A DNA stretch of 60,186 nt from Methylobacterium ajmalii (GCF_016613415.1 NZ_JACWCT010000128.1:1-60186), one strand, 5' to 3'. Positions 49,077 through 57,856 are shown, numbered from the stretch's first letter. Translations and numbers: made by a program. The notes: generated by a model not told the origin, from the letters alone.

Positions 49077-49114
49077 CGGCAGACCGCGTCACGCCAGATA
49101 CGGGAACCTCGCCC

Positions 49115-50941
49115 ATGGCCTCCACCGCTTCCGCCGCGCCGGCCCAGAACGGCAAGGCGTACACCATCATCGACCACAGCTTCGACGTCGTGATCGTCGG
49201 CGCGGGCGGCGCGGGCCTGCGCGCTACCGTCGGCTGCTCGCAGGCGGGCCTGCGCACGGCCTGCATCACCAAGGTGTTCCCGACCCGCTCGCACACCGTG
49301 GCGGCGCAGGGCGGCATCTCGGCCTCGCTCGGCAACATGGGGCCGGACGACTGGCGCTGGCACATGTACGACACCGTGAAGGGGTCGGACTGGCTCGGCG
49401 ACCAGGACGCGATCGAGTACCTGGTGCGCAACGCGCCGGCCGCGGTCTACGAGCTCGAGCATTGGGGCGTGCCGTTCTCGCGCACGGCCGAGGGCAAGAT
49501 CTACCAGCGCCCGTTCGGCGGCATGACCACCGATTACGGCAAGGGCACCGCCCAGCGCACCTGCGCGGCGGCCGACCGCACCGGCCACGCCATGCTGCAC
49601 ACCCTCTACGGCCAGGCCGTGAAGGCGCAGACCAACTTCTTCATCGAGTACTTCGCCCTCGACCTGATCATGGACGAGGAGGGCCGCTGCCGCGGCGTCA
49701 TCGCCATCGACCAGGCGACCGGCGAGATCCACCGCTTCCGCGCCGCCACGACGGTGCTGGCCACCGGCGGCTACGGCCGGGCCTACTTCTCGGCGACCTC
49801 GGCCCATACCTGCACCGGCGACGGCAACGCCATGGTGCTGCGCGCGGGCCTGGCGCTCGAGGACATGGAGTTCGTCCAGTTCCACCCGACCGGCATCTAC
49901 GGCGCCGGCTGCCTCATCACCGAGGGCTCGCGCGGCGAGGGCGGCTACCTGACGAATTCCGAGGGTGAGCGCTTCATGGAGCGCTACGCCCCCTCGGCCA
50001 AAGACCTCGCCTCGCGCGACGTGGTCTCCCGCTCCATGACCATGGAGATCCGCGCCGGCCGTGGCGTCGGCAAGGGCAAGGACCACATCTTCCTCCACCT
50101 CGACCACCTCGACCCGAAGATCCTGCACGAGCGCCTGCCCGGCATCTCGGAGAGCGCGAAGATCTTCGCCGGCGTCGACGTGACCAAGGAGCCGATCCCG
50201 GTCATCCCGACCGTCCACTACAACATGGGCGGCATCCCGACGAACTTCCACGGCGAGGTGCTGACCCTGAAGAACGGCAACCCGGACCACGTGGTGCCGG
50301 GCCTGATGGCGATCGGCGAGGCGGCCTGCGTGTCGGTCCACGGCGCCAACCGCCTGGGCTCGAACTCGCTCATCGACCTCGTGGTGTTCGGCCGCGCCGC
50401 GGGCCTGCGCTGCGCCGAGACGGTGGAGAAGGGCGGCCGCCTGCCGGAACTGCCGAAGGACTCCGCCGACAAGGCGCTCTCGCGCCTCGACCGCTTCCGC
50501 TACGCCAACGGCGGCACGCCGACCGCGGAGCTGCGCCTCGAGATGCAGAAGACGATGCAGAACAACTGCGCCGTGTTCCGCACCGGCGAGGTGCTGGAGG
50601 AGGGCAGGGGCCTGATCAACAAGGTCTGGGCCGGCACCGACGACGTGAAGATCACCGACCGCTCGCTGGTCTGGAACACCGACCTCCTGGAGACCCTGGA
50701 ATACGACAACCTGATCGGCCAGGCCGTCGTCACCATGGAATCGGCCGCCAACCGGACCGAGTCGCGCGGCGCGCATGCCCGCGAGGACTTCCCGGACCGC
50801 GACGACAAGCAGTGGATGAAGCACACGCTCGCCTGGCTCGACCCCGATGCCCGCAAGGTCGCGATCGATTACCGGCCGGTCCACACCTACACGATGTCGA
50901 ACGACATCGCGTATATCGAGCCGAAGGCCCGCGTGTACTGA
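49115..50941 (+). CDS. sdhA: Succinate dehydrogenase flavoprotein subunit
   Basis: 608 residues from ATG 49115. FAD-binding VVIVGAGGAGLRATVGCSQAG, the covalent-FAD histidine in TRSHTVAAQGGISASLGNM, the capping/active-site stretch EFVQFHPTGIYGAGCLITEGSRGEGGYL, a catalytic Arg in RDVVSRSMTMEIRAGRGVG, and HGANRLGSNSLIDLVVFGRAAG. The C-terminal RTESRGAHAREDFPDRDDKQWMKHTL is standard. It oxidises succinate to fumarate in the TCA cycle and, here, the ethylmalonyl-CoA route. Length fits (about 600). Confidence 0.98.
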   Translation: MASTASAAPAQNGKAYTIIDHSFDVVIVGAGGAGLRATVGCSQAGLRTACITKVFPTRSHTVAAQGGISASLGNMGPDDWRWHMYDTVKGSDWLGDQDAIEYLVRNAPAAVYELEHWGVPFSRTAEGKIYQRPFGGMTTDYGKGTAQRTCAAADRTGHAMLHTLYGQAVKAQTNFFIEYFALDLIMDEEGRCRGVIAIDQATGEIHRFRAATTVLATGGYGRAYFSATSAHTCTGDGNAMVLRAGLALEDMEFVQFHPTGIYGAGCLITEGSRGEGGYLTNSEGERFMERYAPSAKDLASRDVVSRSMTMEIRAGRGVGKGKDHIFLHLDHLDPKILHERLPGISESAKIFAGVDVTKEPIPVIPTVHYNMGGIPTNFHGEVLTLKNGNPDHVVPGLMAIGEAACVSVHGANRLGSNSLIDLVVFGRAAGLRCAETVEKGGRLPELPKDSADKALSRLDRFRYANGGTPTAELRLEMQKTMQNNCAVFRTGEVLEEGRGLINKVWAGTDDVKITDRSLVWNTDLLETLEYDNLIGQAVVTMESAANRTESRGAHAREDFPDRDDKQWMKHTLAWLDPDARKVAIDYRPVHTYTMSNDIAYIEPKARVY

Positions 50942-51092
50942 TGATGACGACCGGCCGTCCCCGCGCAGCGGGCCGGCCGGTCGCGCCGCACTCGGCGGTC
51001 CCTCCGCCCGCATCTTCCGCAATCCGGCCGTCGCGGGCGGGCCCATCCGCCTTCGCTCCCTCGGGTTGACCGCATCGATCAGGCATAGACAG

Positions 51093-51875
51093 ATGGCCCA
51101 GTTCAACCTTCCCAAAGGCTCTCAGTACACCGAGGGCAAGACCTGGCCGAAGCCGGCCGGCGCCAAGAACGTCCAGGAGTTCCGGATCTACCGCTGGAAC
51201 GAGGACGACGGCGCCAATCCGCGGATCGACACCTACTACGTCGATCGCGACGATTGCGGCCCGATGGTCCTCGACGCGCTGCTCTGGATCAAGAACAAGA
51301 TCGACCCGACCCTGACCTTCCGGCGCTCGTGCCGCGAGGGCATCTGCGGCTCCTGCGCCATGAACATCATGGGGCAGAACACGCTGGCCTGCACGCTCGG
51401 CATCGACGACTGCAAGTCTGCCCAAGTCAAGATCTACCCCCTGCCGCACATGCCGGTGCTGAAGGATCTGGTCCCCGACCTGACCTCGTTCTTCGCCCAG
51501 CACGCCGCGATCGAGCCGTGGCTGCAGACCGAGACGCCGTCGCCCGAGAAGGAGTGGCGCCAGACCCCCGAGGACCGCGCGCGGCTCGACGGGCTCTACG
51601 AGTGCATCCTGTGCGCCTGCTGCACCACCTCGTGCCCGAGCTACTGGTGGAACGGCGACCGCTTCCTCGGCCCGGCGGCCCTGCTCCAGGCCTATCGCTG
51701 GCTGATCGACAGCCGAGACGAGAACACCGGCGAGCGCCTCGACAGCCTGCACGACCCGTTCCGGCTGTACCGCTGCCACACCATCATGAACTGCGCCAAC
51801 ACCTGCCCGAAGGGCCTGAACCCGGCGAAGGCGATCGCCGAGATCAAGAAGATGATGGTGGCCCGCGAGGTCTGA
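51093..51875 (+). CDS. sdhB: Succinate dehydrogenase iron-sulfur subunit
   Basis: 260 residues from ATG 51093. Three clusters are visible: [2Fe-2S] in SCREGICGSCAMNIMGQNTLAC, [4Fe-4S] in ECILCACCTTSCPSYWW, and [3Fe-4S] in CHTIMNCANTCPKGLNP. It passes electrons from SdhA to the membrane quinone site. The gap to sdhA is 151 bp, unusually long for this operon, and no Shine-Dalgarno sequence of note precedes the start. A terminator follows 59 bp after the stop. Confidence 0.97.
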   Translation: MAQFNLPKGSQYTEGKTWPKPAGAKNVQEFRIYRWNEDDGANPRIDTYYVDRDDCGPMVLDALLWIKNKIDPTLTFRRSCREGICGSCAMNIMGQNTLACTLGIDDCKSAQVKIYPLPHMPVLKDLVPDLTSFFAQHAAIEPWLQTETPSPEKEWRQTPEDRARLDGLYECILCACCTTSCPSYWWNGDRFLGPAALLQAYRWLIDSRDENTGERLDSLHDPFRLYRCHTIMNCANTCPKGLNPAKAIAEIKKMMVAREV

Positions 51876-51934
51876 TCCTCCCGCGCGAACGCATCGGGGT
51901 GGCCGACTGGGTCCTGTCGGCCACACCCCCTCGA

Positions 51935-51956
51935 AAAGGCGCCTTCGGGCGCCTTT
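51935..51956. terminator. Terminator of the sdh operon
   Basis: AAAGGCGCC (51935-51943) and GGCGCCTTT (51948-51956) form a perfect 9-bp stem with a stable TTCG tetraloop. TTTGTCG follows on the plus strand. A- and T-ends make it potentially bidirectional. Confidence 0.88.
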
Positions 51957-52047
51957 GTCGTTGGGGAAAGACCTGTGCCCGCCTTTGCGGGATCGTATTT
52001 GCCGGGGACCAACGACCTCGACACCAGGCCCCCTGCAGGACCCTTCG

Positions 52048-52665
52048 ATGCCGCGTCAGATCCTCTGCACCGTCGCCGCCCTGGCGCTTGCCGCCAGCGC
52101 CGGCGCCTGCTCCTCGTCGCGCTTCGACACCGCGGCCTTGAGCGCCCCGGTCCGGCCGGCCCCGCGGGTCGCCCGGCCGCTGCCGCCCGAGGAGCCGGAT
52201 CTCGGCCCCGGCCTGTCCTCCGGCCCGGTCACCTCGGCGCCGCTCGCCCCGCCGCCGGGCGCGGCCGGTGCGCCGGTCGTCGCCAACCCGTCCGGACCGA
52301 TCATGGCCGAGCCGAGCCCGCCGCCGCCGGTGCAGCAGCAGGCCGCGATCGCACCGCCGCCCGCCCCTCCTGTGGTCTCGACCGGCGGCCGCTCGGCGGT
52401 GGTCGGCGGCTGGACCGCCAAGGACGCGACCGGCGCGAGCTGCAAGGTGAACCTCGCCAGCACCCCGGCGCTCGACCTCTACAAGGCCTCGTCCGCGGGC
52501 TGCGCCAACAAGGACCTCGCCAAGGTCACCGCCTGGGACTACCGCGACGGCGAGGTCTACCTCTACCAGCCCGGCGGCACGGTGGCGGCGCGGCTGCGCC
52601 CGGCGGGCGGGGCGATGGACGGCGCCTTGTCGAAGTCCGGCGCGCCGCTGGCGATGGTGCGGTAG
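52048..52665 (+). CDS. AprI/Inh-type metalloprotease-inhibitor-like lipoprotein
   Basis: 205 residues from ATG 52048, AGGA ten bases upstream. Signal peptide with lipobox-like end AASAGACSSS, giving a probable lipid-attached Cys at about residue 21. A Pro/Ala-rich linker runs to about residue 115. The C-terminal domain VVGGWTAKDATGASCKVNLASTPALDLYKASSAGCANKDLAKVTAWDYRDGEVYLY and MDGALSKSGAPLAMVR matches the AprI/Inh beta-barrel with its single disulfide (CK...GC). Family members inhibit serralysins; no protease gene is adjacent, so the role here may be structural. Confidence 0.85.
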   Translation: MPRQILCTVAALALAASAGACSSSRFDTAALSAPVRPAPRVARPLPPEEPDLGPGLSSGPVTSAPLAPPPGAAGAPVVANPSGPIMAEPSPPPPVQQQAAIAPPPAPPVVSTGGRSAVVGGWTAKDATGASCKVNLASTPALDLYKASSAGCANKDLAKVTAWDYRDGEVYLYQPGGTVAARLRPAGGAMDGALSKSGAPLAMVR

Positions 52666-53017
52666 GCCGCACGGCCGGTGACCCGAGCCACGGGACGGCG
52701 GCAGCGATCGTAGCCGTGTCGGCACGGTTGCGAGCCGTCATCTCGTCGCGGGTCGGCTCACGGTCCGGGGCGCGGTGTCGCCGAGGCTCGACCACCACGC
52801 CCCGGCTGCCCTCGCATCGGTCGACGCCTGACCGCCACGAAGGCGTGTGCGCTCGTCGAGCGGCCGGCGCGGTCCCAAGACGGTGATCGACTCCCTGCGC
52901 GAGACCGGCGTGGGGTGCGTCGATCACGGGCGCGGTCACGTGGTCGCGGGGCGGACACGATTTCCGTCCGGTCACTTCGCGATACGTAAACCGGCTTCGC
53001 TCATGCGCCGCGCGGGA
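52666..53017. other. Intergenic region without a credible gene
   Basis: The left 352 bases of the 588-base gap before dnaB. Open frames here are Arg/Pro-rich shadows. No hairpin, tRNA or repeat is evident; the repeat and the palindrome described next follow on the right. Confidence 0.5.
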
Positions 53018-53121
53018 TAGAGCGCTTCCCGATCGCGCTGCAATCGCGAAGCTTTCTATGTCTTGTATTTTTCCGTATTTTCTTCATCGAGCCGGCATCC
53101 ACTTCGTCGGAAAATGATCTA
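53018..53121 (-). repeat. Repeat family A, copy 3 (inverted)
   Basis: On the minus strand, ATCATTTTCCGACGAAGTGG then ATGCCGGCTCGATGAAGAAAATACG corresponds to the core of copies 1 and 2 with one arm degraded. AAGCTTCGCGATTGCAGCGC then GATCGGGAAGCGCTCTA corresponds to the second hairpin and ending. It lies downstream of dnaB. Confidence 0.8.
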
Positions 53122-53164
53122 GCCATACCGCTTCCGGAAGAAAATCCTCCGGAAGCGGTATGGC
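53122..53164. other. Perfect 17-bp inverted repeat downstream of dnaB
   Basis: GCCATACCGCTTCCGGA (53122-53138) and TCCGGAAGCGGTATGGC (53148-53164) are exact inverted copies around AGAAAATCC. On the minus strand CATTTTCC follows after a few bases, so it may terminate dnaB. It joins directly onto repeat A copy 3. Confidence 0.85.
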
Positions 53165-53253
53165 CCGACCATTCACGAAGGCATTCGCCCGGCAGGCTGA
53201 CCGCCTCGGGTTCGCGTGCGGGGTCGAGCCGGCCCGAGGCGATGGCCGACCCG

Positions 53254-54741
53254 TCAGTGGTTGTCGGGCAGCCGGTCGGTCTGGGCGAGGTTCGAGAACC
53301 GGGTGATCTCGGCGTCGAACTGCAGTTCGACGGTGCCGGTGGGGCCGTGGCGCTGCTTGCCCAGGATCACCTCGGCCTTGCCGTAGACGCGGTTCATCTC
53401 GGCCTCCCAGGTGAAGAACTCCTCGGTGCCCTCGCGCGGCTTCTTGTTCTTGACGTAGTATTCCTCGCGGAACACGAACATCACCACGTCGGCGTCCTGC
53501 TCGATCGAGCCCGATTCGCGTAGATCCGAGAGCTGGGGCCGCTTGTCGTCGCGGGCCTCGACCTGGCGCGAGAGCTGCGACAGGGCGACGATCGGCACCG
53601 CCAGCTCCTTGGCGAGCGCCTTCATGCCGGTGGTGATCTCGGTCATCTCCTGCACCCGGTTCTCGCCCTTCTTGGACGAGCCTGAGAGCAGCTGGAGATA
53701 GTCGACGACGAGGAGGTCGAGGCCGCGCTGGCGCTTCAGCCGCCGCGCCCGGGCCGCCAGCTGGGCGATCGAGATGCCGCCGGTCTGGTCGATGTAGAAC
53801 GGGATCGTCTGCATGTCCCGGGCGGCGTCGGTGATCTTGTAGAACTCCTCGGGCCGGATGTCGCCGCGGCGGATCTTGTAGGAGGCGACGCCCGATTGCT
53901 CGGCGATGATACGGGTGGCGAGCTGCTCGGCCGACATCTCGAGCGAGAAGAAGCCGACGATGCCGCCGTTCTTCGTCGCGATCGAGCCGTCGGGCTGCTT
54001 CTCGCCGACATAGGCCTTGGCGATGTTGAACGCGATGTTGGTGGCGAGCGAGGTCTTGCCCATGCCGGGACGGCCGGCCAGGATGATCAGGTCCGAGGCC
54101 TGCAGGCCGCCCATCTTGGCGTCGAGGTCCGACAGGCCGGTGGCGATGCCCGAGAGCCGCCCCTCGCGCTGGTAGGCCTTGGCCGCCATGTCGACCGCCG
54201 CCGTCAGGGCGTCGGAGAATTTCTGGAAGCCGCCGTCGTACTTGCCGGTCTCGGCGAGCTCGTAGAGCCGGCGCTCGGTCGCCTCGATCTGCTCGCGCGG
54301 CGAGGTCTCGACCGGGGCCTCGTAGGCGCCGTTGACCAGGTCCTCGCCGATGGTGATGAGCCGCCGGCGGAGCGCCAGGTCGTAGATCGTGCGGCCGTAA
54401 TGCTCGGAGTTGATGACCGTCGAGGCCTCGGCGGCGAGCCGCGCGAGGTACTGGCCGACGGTGAGGCCGCCGAGGTCGGCGTCGCCGAGATAGGTCTTGA
54501 GGGTGATCGGGCTCGCGAGCTTGCCGGCCTTGATCAGCGTGATCGACACCTCGTAGATCCGCCGGTGCACCTCCTCCATGAAGTGCTCGGGGAGCAGGAA
54601 GTCCGAGACCCGGTAGAACGCGTCGTTGTTGACCAGGATCGCGCCGAGCAGCGCCTGCTCGGCGTCGATGTTGTGGGGGGCGACGCGGTATTCCTGCTGC
54701 ACCGGCTCGAGGTTCGCCGTCAGGGTGCTGGGGATGGCCAT
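53254..54741 (-). CDS. dnaB: Replicative DNA helicase
   Basis: 495 residues. N-terminal DnaB domain (VAPHNIDAEQALLGAILVNNDAFYRVSDFLLPEHFMEEVHRRIYE, residues ~20-65), linker helix, then RecA-like motor: Walker A ILAGRPGMGKTSLA, H2 region FFSLEMSAEQLATRI, Walker B LLVVDYLQLLSG, and the DDKRPQLSDLRESGSIEQDADVVMFVFREEYY arginine-finger region. It unwinds the chromosome fork ahead of DnaG and Pol III. Its place near rpsF-rpsR-rplI, on the same strand, is a common bacterial arrangement. Confidence 0.98.
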   Translation of the reverse strand: MAIPSTLTANLEPVQQEYRVAPHNIDAEQALLGAILVNNDAFYRVSDFLLPEHFMEEVHRRIYEVSITLIKAGKLASPITLKTYLGDADLGGLTVGQYLARLAAEASTVINSEHYGRTIYDLALRRRLITIGEDLVNGAYEAPVETSPREQIEATERRLYELAETGKYDGGFQKFSDALTAAVDMAAKAYQREGRLSGIATGLSDLDAKMGGLQASDLIILAGRPGMGKTSLATNIAFNIAKAYVGEKQPDGSIATKNGGIVGFFSLEMSAEQLATRIIAEQSGVASYKIRRGDIRPEEFYKITDAARDMQTIPFYIDQTGGISIAQLAARARRLKRQRGLDLLVVDYLQLLSGSSKKGENRVQEMTEITTGMKALAKELAVPIVALSQLSRQVEARDDKRPQLSDLRESGSIEQDADVVMFVFREEYYVKNKKPREGTEEFFTWEAEMNRVYGKAEVILGKQRHGPTGTVELQFDAEITRFSNLAQTDRLPDNH

Positions 54742-54830
54742 CCGGCGGGGCTCCAGGCGAGAGGGGTGAGACGCGGAAGTACGGGTGTCGGATCATAGCC
54801 GCTGCCGCGACCAGCGCACCGGCATCCTTG

Positions 54831-54860
54831 ACCGAACCTTGCTTAACCGAGCCTTGCCCG
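54831..54860. repeat. 15-nt tandem direct repeat upstream of dnaB
   Basis: ACCGAACCTTGCTTA (54831-54845) is followed directly by ACCGAGCCTTGCCCG (54846-54860), 11 of 15 identical, with a third CCTTGACC just before. It is about 90 bp upstream of the dnaB start, so it could be a protein-binding site. It may also be chance. Confidence 0.4.
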
Positions 54861-54982
54861 GAAGCCCGTTGCCGGCTCCCGAAACGAGGACGGGGCCCGC
54901 GACTCGCGCCGCGGACCCCGTCATGCTGGAACAAAATGGGAACAAGTCAAGCCCGAAGCCCGGGCTTGTCCCCGCTGTCCCG

Positions 54983-55011
54983 GTTCTCCCGCCGTGGGGC
55001 GGGAGAACTTT
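54983..55011. terminator. Stem-loop at the end of rplI
   Basis: GTTCTCCCGCC (54983-54993) pairs perfectly with GGCGGGAGAAC (54998-55008), loop GTGG, 11 bp after the L9 stop. A second hairpin CAAGCCCG/CGGGCTTG at 54948-54968 follows in the direction of transcription. Together they probably end the ribosomal-protein transcript before dnaB. T-runs are weak on this strand. Confidence 0.7.
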
Positions 55012-55019
55012 CGGGGATA

Positions 55020-55589
55020 TCAGCGGTCGTCCGCGTCCGGGCCGGCCTCGGCCAGGGCGGCGCCGACCTCAAGGCCGAGGTCGTCGAGGTTGAACTCCTC
55101 GCGGGTCGTGGTCGACTCGCCGCGGGCCTGGCGCTCGGCCTCCTCGGGGCTGCGGGCGATGTTGACGGTCACCGAGACCTCGACCTCGGGGTGCAGCACC
55201 ACCGGGACGGTGTGCAGGCCGAGCGTCTTGATCGGCTGGGCGATGCTGAACTGGTCGCGGCTGATGGTGAAGCCGTCCTGGGTCACCACCTCGGCGAGGT
55301 CGCGCGGGGAGACCGAGCCGTACAGCACGCCGGACTCGCCGGCCTGGCGGATCAGCACGAAGCTCTTGCCGTTGAGGGTCTCGCCGACCTTCTCGGCCTC
55401 GGCGCGGCGCTCGAGGTTGCGGGCCTCGAGCTGGGCGCGCTGGTCCTCGAAGCGCTTCTTGTTGCCTTCCGTGGCGCGCAGGGCCTTGCCGCGGGCGAGC
55501 AGGTAGTTGCGGGCGAAGCCCGGGCGCACCTTCACGGTCTCGCCCATCTGGCCGAGCTTGGCCACGCGCTCGAGCAGGATCACGTCCAT
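55020..55589 (-). CDS. rplI: 50S ribosomal protein L9
   Basis: 189 residues from ATG 55589. The N-terminal L9 signature MDVILLERVAKLGQMGETVKV and GFARNYLLARGKALRAT (rRNA-binding domain), the long connecting helix (NKKRFEDQRAQLEARNLERRAEAEKV) and the C-terminal domain (SGVLYGSVSPRDLAEVV, TLGLHTVPVVLHPEVEVSVTV). An acidic tail of about 35 residues extends it beyond the usual 150, as in relatives. Last gene of the rpsF cluster. Confidence 0.97.
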   Translation of the reverse strand: MDVILLERVAKLGQMGETVKVRPGFARNYLLARGKALRATEGNKKRFEDQRAQLEARNLERRAEAEKVGETLNGKSFVLIRQAGESGVLYGSVSPRDLAEVVTQDGFTISRDQFSIAQPIKTLGLHTVPVVLHPEVEVSVTVNIARSPEEAERQARGESTTTREEFNLDDLGLEVGAALAEAGPDADDR

Positions 55590-55702
55590 CGTCGTTGTCC
55601 TTCGTCTGGGGAGGCCGCACGGGCCCCCTGGGTGGTGATGGCGGAGCGTTTCCGCCGCCGGGGATCCGGACCGCCTGGGCGGGCCGGGGATTCGCTTGTC
55701 GC

Positions 55703-56653
55703 TCAGGTCGCCGGCGGGGCCTGGGCGGGCCGGCGCCGTCCCGTGAGGGCGTCGACGAGGCCGAACAGGGCGAGGGCGGCGAGGGCCACCCCCTGCGTGA
55801 GGAAGACCAGCACGTAGAGGCCGATCAGCAGCGGCGTGCGGCCGGGCTTGGCCCGGCTGCGGTCGTGGATCGCCGCGAGGCCCTGAAGCGCCAGGGCGGC
55901 CGCGAAGGCGCCGACGAGCGCGACCCCGAAGGCGCCGGCATAGCCCGGCGCCACCGTCAGGATCGCCCCGGCGGCGAGGCCCCAGAGCGCGCGGCGCGGC
56001 AGCGCGGTGGCGGCGAGGTCGGGCCAGGGCCGCGGCAGCCGGCCGGAGATCTGCACCACCCGGGCGCCGGCCCAGAGGTAGAAGGTCAGGAGCAGCGTGA
56101 AGGTCGTCGCCATGATGGCGGGGGCGAGGCCGGCGACCCGCTCGGCGATGCGGGCGAGGTCGTCCTCGTCGAGGCCGGCGCCGCGGGAGGGGGTCTCCTG
56201 CAGCTGGAGCTGCAGCATCGCCCGGGCGAGGCGCTGGACCCGCTCCTGGTAGGCGGCGTGGTCGCCGGATGAGAGCATCACCACGACGACGAGGGCGACG
56301 GCCGCCGTGACGGCGACCCAGGCCAGCAGCCGCCCGGTCGGGTACCATTCCATCCGGCCGGGTGCCGTCTCGCGGCCCAGCAGCGCGAGGTAGCCGAGCC
56401 ACCAGGCGGGCAGCGCGGTCGAGACCAGGAAGGCGAGGCCGCGCAGGGGGGAGGTGACGAGGGCGAGGGCGAGCGTGCCGGATGCGGCGGCGACGAGGCC
56501 GGTCCGGTGGCTCCAGCCCATCGCCACGATCAGGATCGGCAGCGGGGCGAGCAGGTAGAGCGCAAGCGCGAGCGGCGTCGCCTGGACGACGACCCCGATC
56601 AGGAGCGCCGAGGCGAGGCCGGCGACGACGCCGATGCCGGTGTGACGAAGCAT
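55703..56653 (-). CDS. DUF2232 membrane protein
   Basis: 316 residues with about eight membrane spans, beginning TGIGVVAGLASALLIGVVVQATPLALALYLLAPLPILIVAMGW and ending LLIGLYVLVFLTQGVALAALALFGLVDALTGRRR. It contains the periplasmic/loop stretch YQERVQRLARAMLQLQLQE. DUF2232 proteins sit between rpsR and rplI in many alphaproteobacteria; the function is unknown. It lies 106 bp after rpsR and 113 bp before rplI. Confidence 0.9.
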   Translation of the reverse strand: MLRHTGIGVVAGLASALLIGVVVQATPLALALYLLAPLPILIVAMGWSHRTGLVAAASGTLALALVTSPLRGLAFLVSTALPAWWLGYLALLGRETAPGRMEWYPTGRLLAWVAVTAAVALVVVVMLSSGDHAAYQERVQRLARAMLQLQLQETPSRGAGLDEDDLARIAERVAGLAPAIMATTFTLLLTFYLWAGARVVQISGRLPRPWPDLAATALPRRALWGLAAGAILTVAPGYAGAFGVALVGAFAAALALQGLAAIHDRSRAKPGRTPLLIGLYVLVFLTQGVALAALALFGLVDALTGRRRPAQAPPAT

Positions 56654-56720
56654 GGAACCCTGTCCGCTGTCCCGCCGCCCGGTCCGGGCGGGGTTAGAGG
56701 CGTCTTTCGTCGCCCCAGCG

Positions 56721-56745
56721 ACCCGGCGGCACGCGGCCGCCGGGT
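56721..56745 (-). other. Hairpin between rpsR and the DUF2232 gene
   Basis: ACCCGGCGGC (56721-56730) and GCCGCCGGGT (56736-56745) are perfect partners around ACGCG. It lies 15 bp after the rpsR stop and could lower read-through from the highly expressed S6-S18 genes into the membrane-protein gene. Confidence 0.6.
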
Positions 56746-56759
56746 TGTTGATCAGTCGA

Positions 56760-57011
56760 TTAGCGGATCACGTAGGGCAGGAAGCCCAGGAAGCGGGCGC
56801 GCTTGATCGCCTGGGCGAGCTCGCGCTGCTTCTTGGCCGACACCGCGGTGATGCGCGAGGGCACGATCTTGCCGCGCTCGGACACGTAGCGCGAGAGCAG
56901 CTTCACGTCCTTGTAGTCGATCTTCGGGGCGTTGGGGCCCGAGAACGGGCAGGTCTTGCGCCGACGGAAGAACGGACGACGGCCACCGCCGCCACCAGCA
57001 CCGAAAGCCAT
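56760..57011 (-). CDS. rpsR: 30S ribosomal protein S18
   Basis: 83 residues. A Gly/Arg-rich start (GAGGGGGRRPFFRRRKTCPF), then IDYKDVKLLSRYVSERGKIVPSRITAVSAKKQRELAQAIKRARFLGFLPY, the invariant S18 core. It contacts S6 on the small-subunit platform. It starts 3 nt after the rpsF stop. Confidence 0.98.
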   Translation of the reverse strand: MAFGAGGGGGRRPFFRRRKTCPFSGPNAPKIDYKDVKLLSRYVSERGKIVPSRITAVSAKKQRELAQAIKRARFLGFLPYVIR

Positions 57012-57014
57012 GGC

Positions 57015-57503
57015 TTACTGCTCCTCGTTCGTGTTGCGCTCGGCGCGCTCGGCGCGCTCCGGACGGTCGCCGCGATCGGCACGGTCGCCGCGCTCGGGGC
57101 GATCACCGCCGCCGAAGCCGCCGCCGAAGCCGTCGTCGTCACGGCGACGGCCGCGCTCGCGGTCCTTGCGCTCGTCGCGGTCGCGCTTCTGCATCATCGC
57201 GGACGGCTCGGACTCGAGCTCCTCGACGCGCACGGTCATGAAGCGCAGCACGTCCTCGGAGATGCGCATCTGGCGCTCCATCTCGGCGAGGGCCGCCGGG
57301 GGAGCGTCGATGTTCAGGAGGGTGAAGTGCGCCTTGCGGTTCTTGCGGATGCGGTAGGCGAGGGACTTCACGCCCCACATCTCGGTCTTCTCGACCTTGC
57401 CGCCGTTCTGCTCGATGACGGACTTGTAGGTCTCGATCATCGTTTCGACCTGCTGCGAGGTCACGTCCTGGCGAGCCAGGAACACATGCTCGTACAGAGC
57501 CAT
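57015..57503 (-). CDS. rpsF: 30S ribosomal protein S6
   Basis: 162 residues. MALYEHVFLARQDVTSQQVETMIETYKSVIEQNGGKVEKTEMWGVKSLAYRIRKNRKAHFTLLNIDAPPAAL is a complete S6 fold. The C-terminal 60 residues are a charged Arg/Asp/Glu/Gly tail (RDERKDRERGRRRDDDGFGGG, PERGDRADRGDRPERAERAER), as in related alphaproteobacteria. First gene of the cluster; AAAGG lies upstream of ATG 57503. Its promoter is in 57504-57856. Confidence 0.98.
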   Translation of the reverse strand: MALYEHVFLARQDVTSQQVETMIETYKSVIEQNGGKVEKTEMWGVKSLAYRIRKNRKAHFTLLNIDAPPAALAEMERQMRISEDVLRFMTVRVEELESEPSAMMQKRDRDERKDRERGRRRDDDGFGGGFGGGDRPERGDRADRGDRPERAERAERNTNEEQ

Positions 57504-57856
57504 GATGGGCCTTTCTCAGGGAGACTAGGCCCGCTACCTGAAGACGCGGGAAAGCGGTTCTGGTATCGGGCCGGTTCGTCCTCGCGTCGCACGGCGCCAA
57601 GCCCTTCGAGCCTGCAAAGGCCCGAGCGGTTGTTCGAAGGCGGAGACACGGGACGACGGGGCGAACCCCTGTGGCGGGTGAGAGACCCGACACCGTCCGT
57701 TCAGCCCCCGGCCGGAGCGAACGCGAGGCGCGGCCTATAGCAGGTTCTGGAGAAAGGGCAAGGGCCGCACGCGCGGCCGCGCGGATCCGCTAAGCCGCGG
57801 GTAACCATCGGGCCGCTACGGTTGCCGCAGCGTTCGCGACAGGAAGTCCTTACCCG
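57504..57856. promoter_or_regulatory. Divergent control region of rpsF and the DUF2336 gene
   Basis: 353 bases without a gene. The rpsF leader begins with GGGCCTTTCTCAGGGAGACTAGGCCC (57506-57531), which can fold (GGGCCT/AGGCCC) and would resemble an S6:S18 feedback site, though this is only suggestive. The right part is GC-rich with short palindromes (CGCGCGGCCGCGCG at about 57769). Confidence 0.4.
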
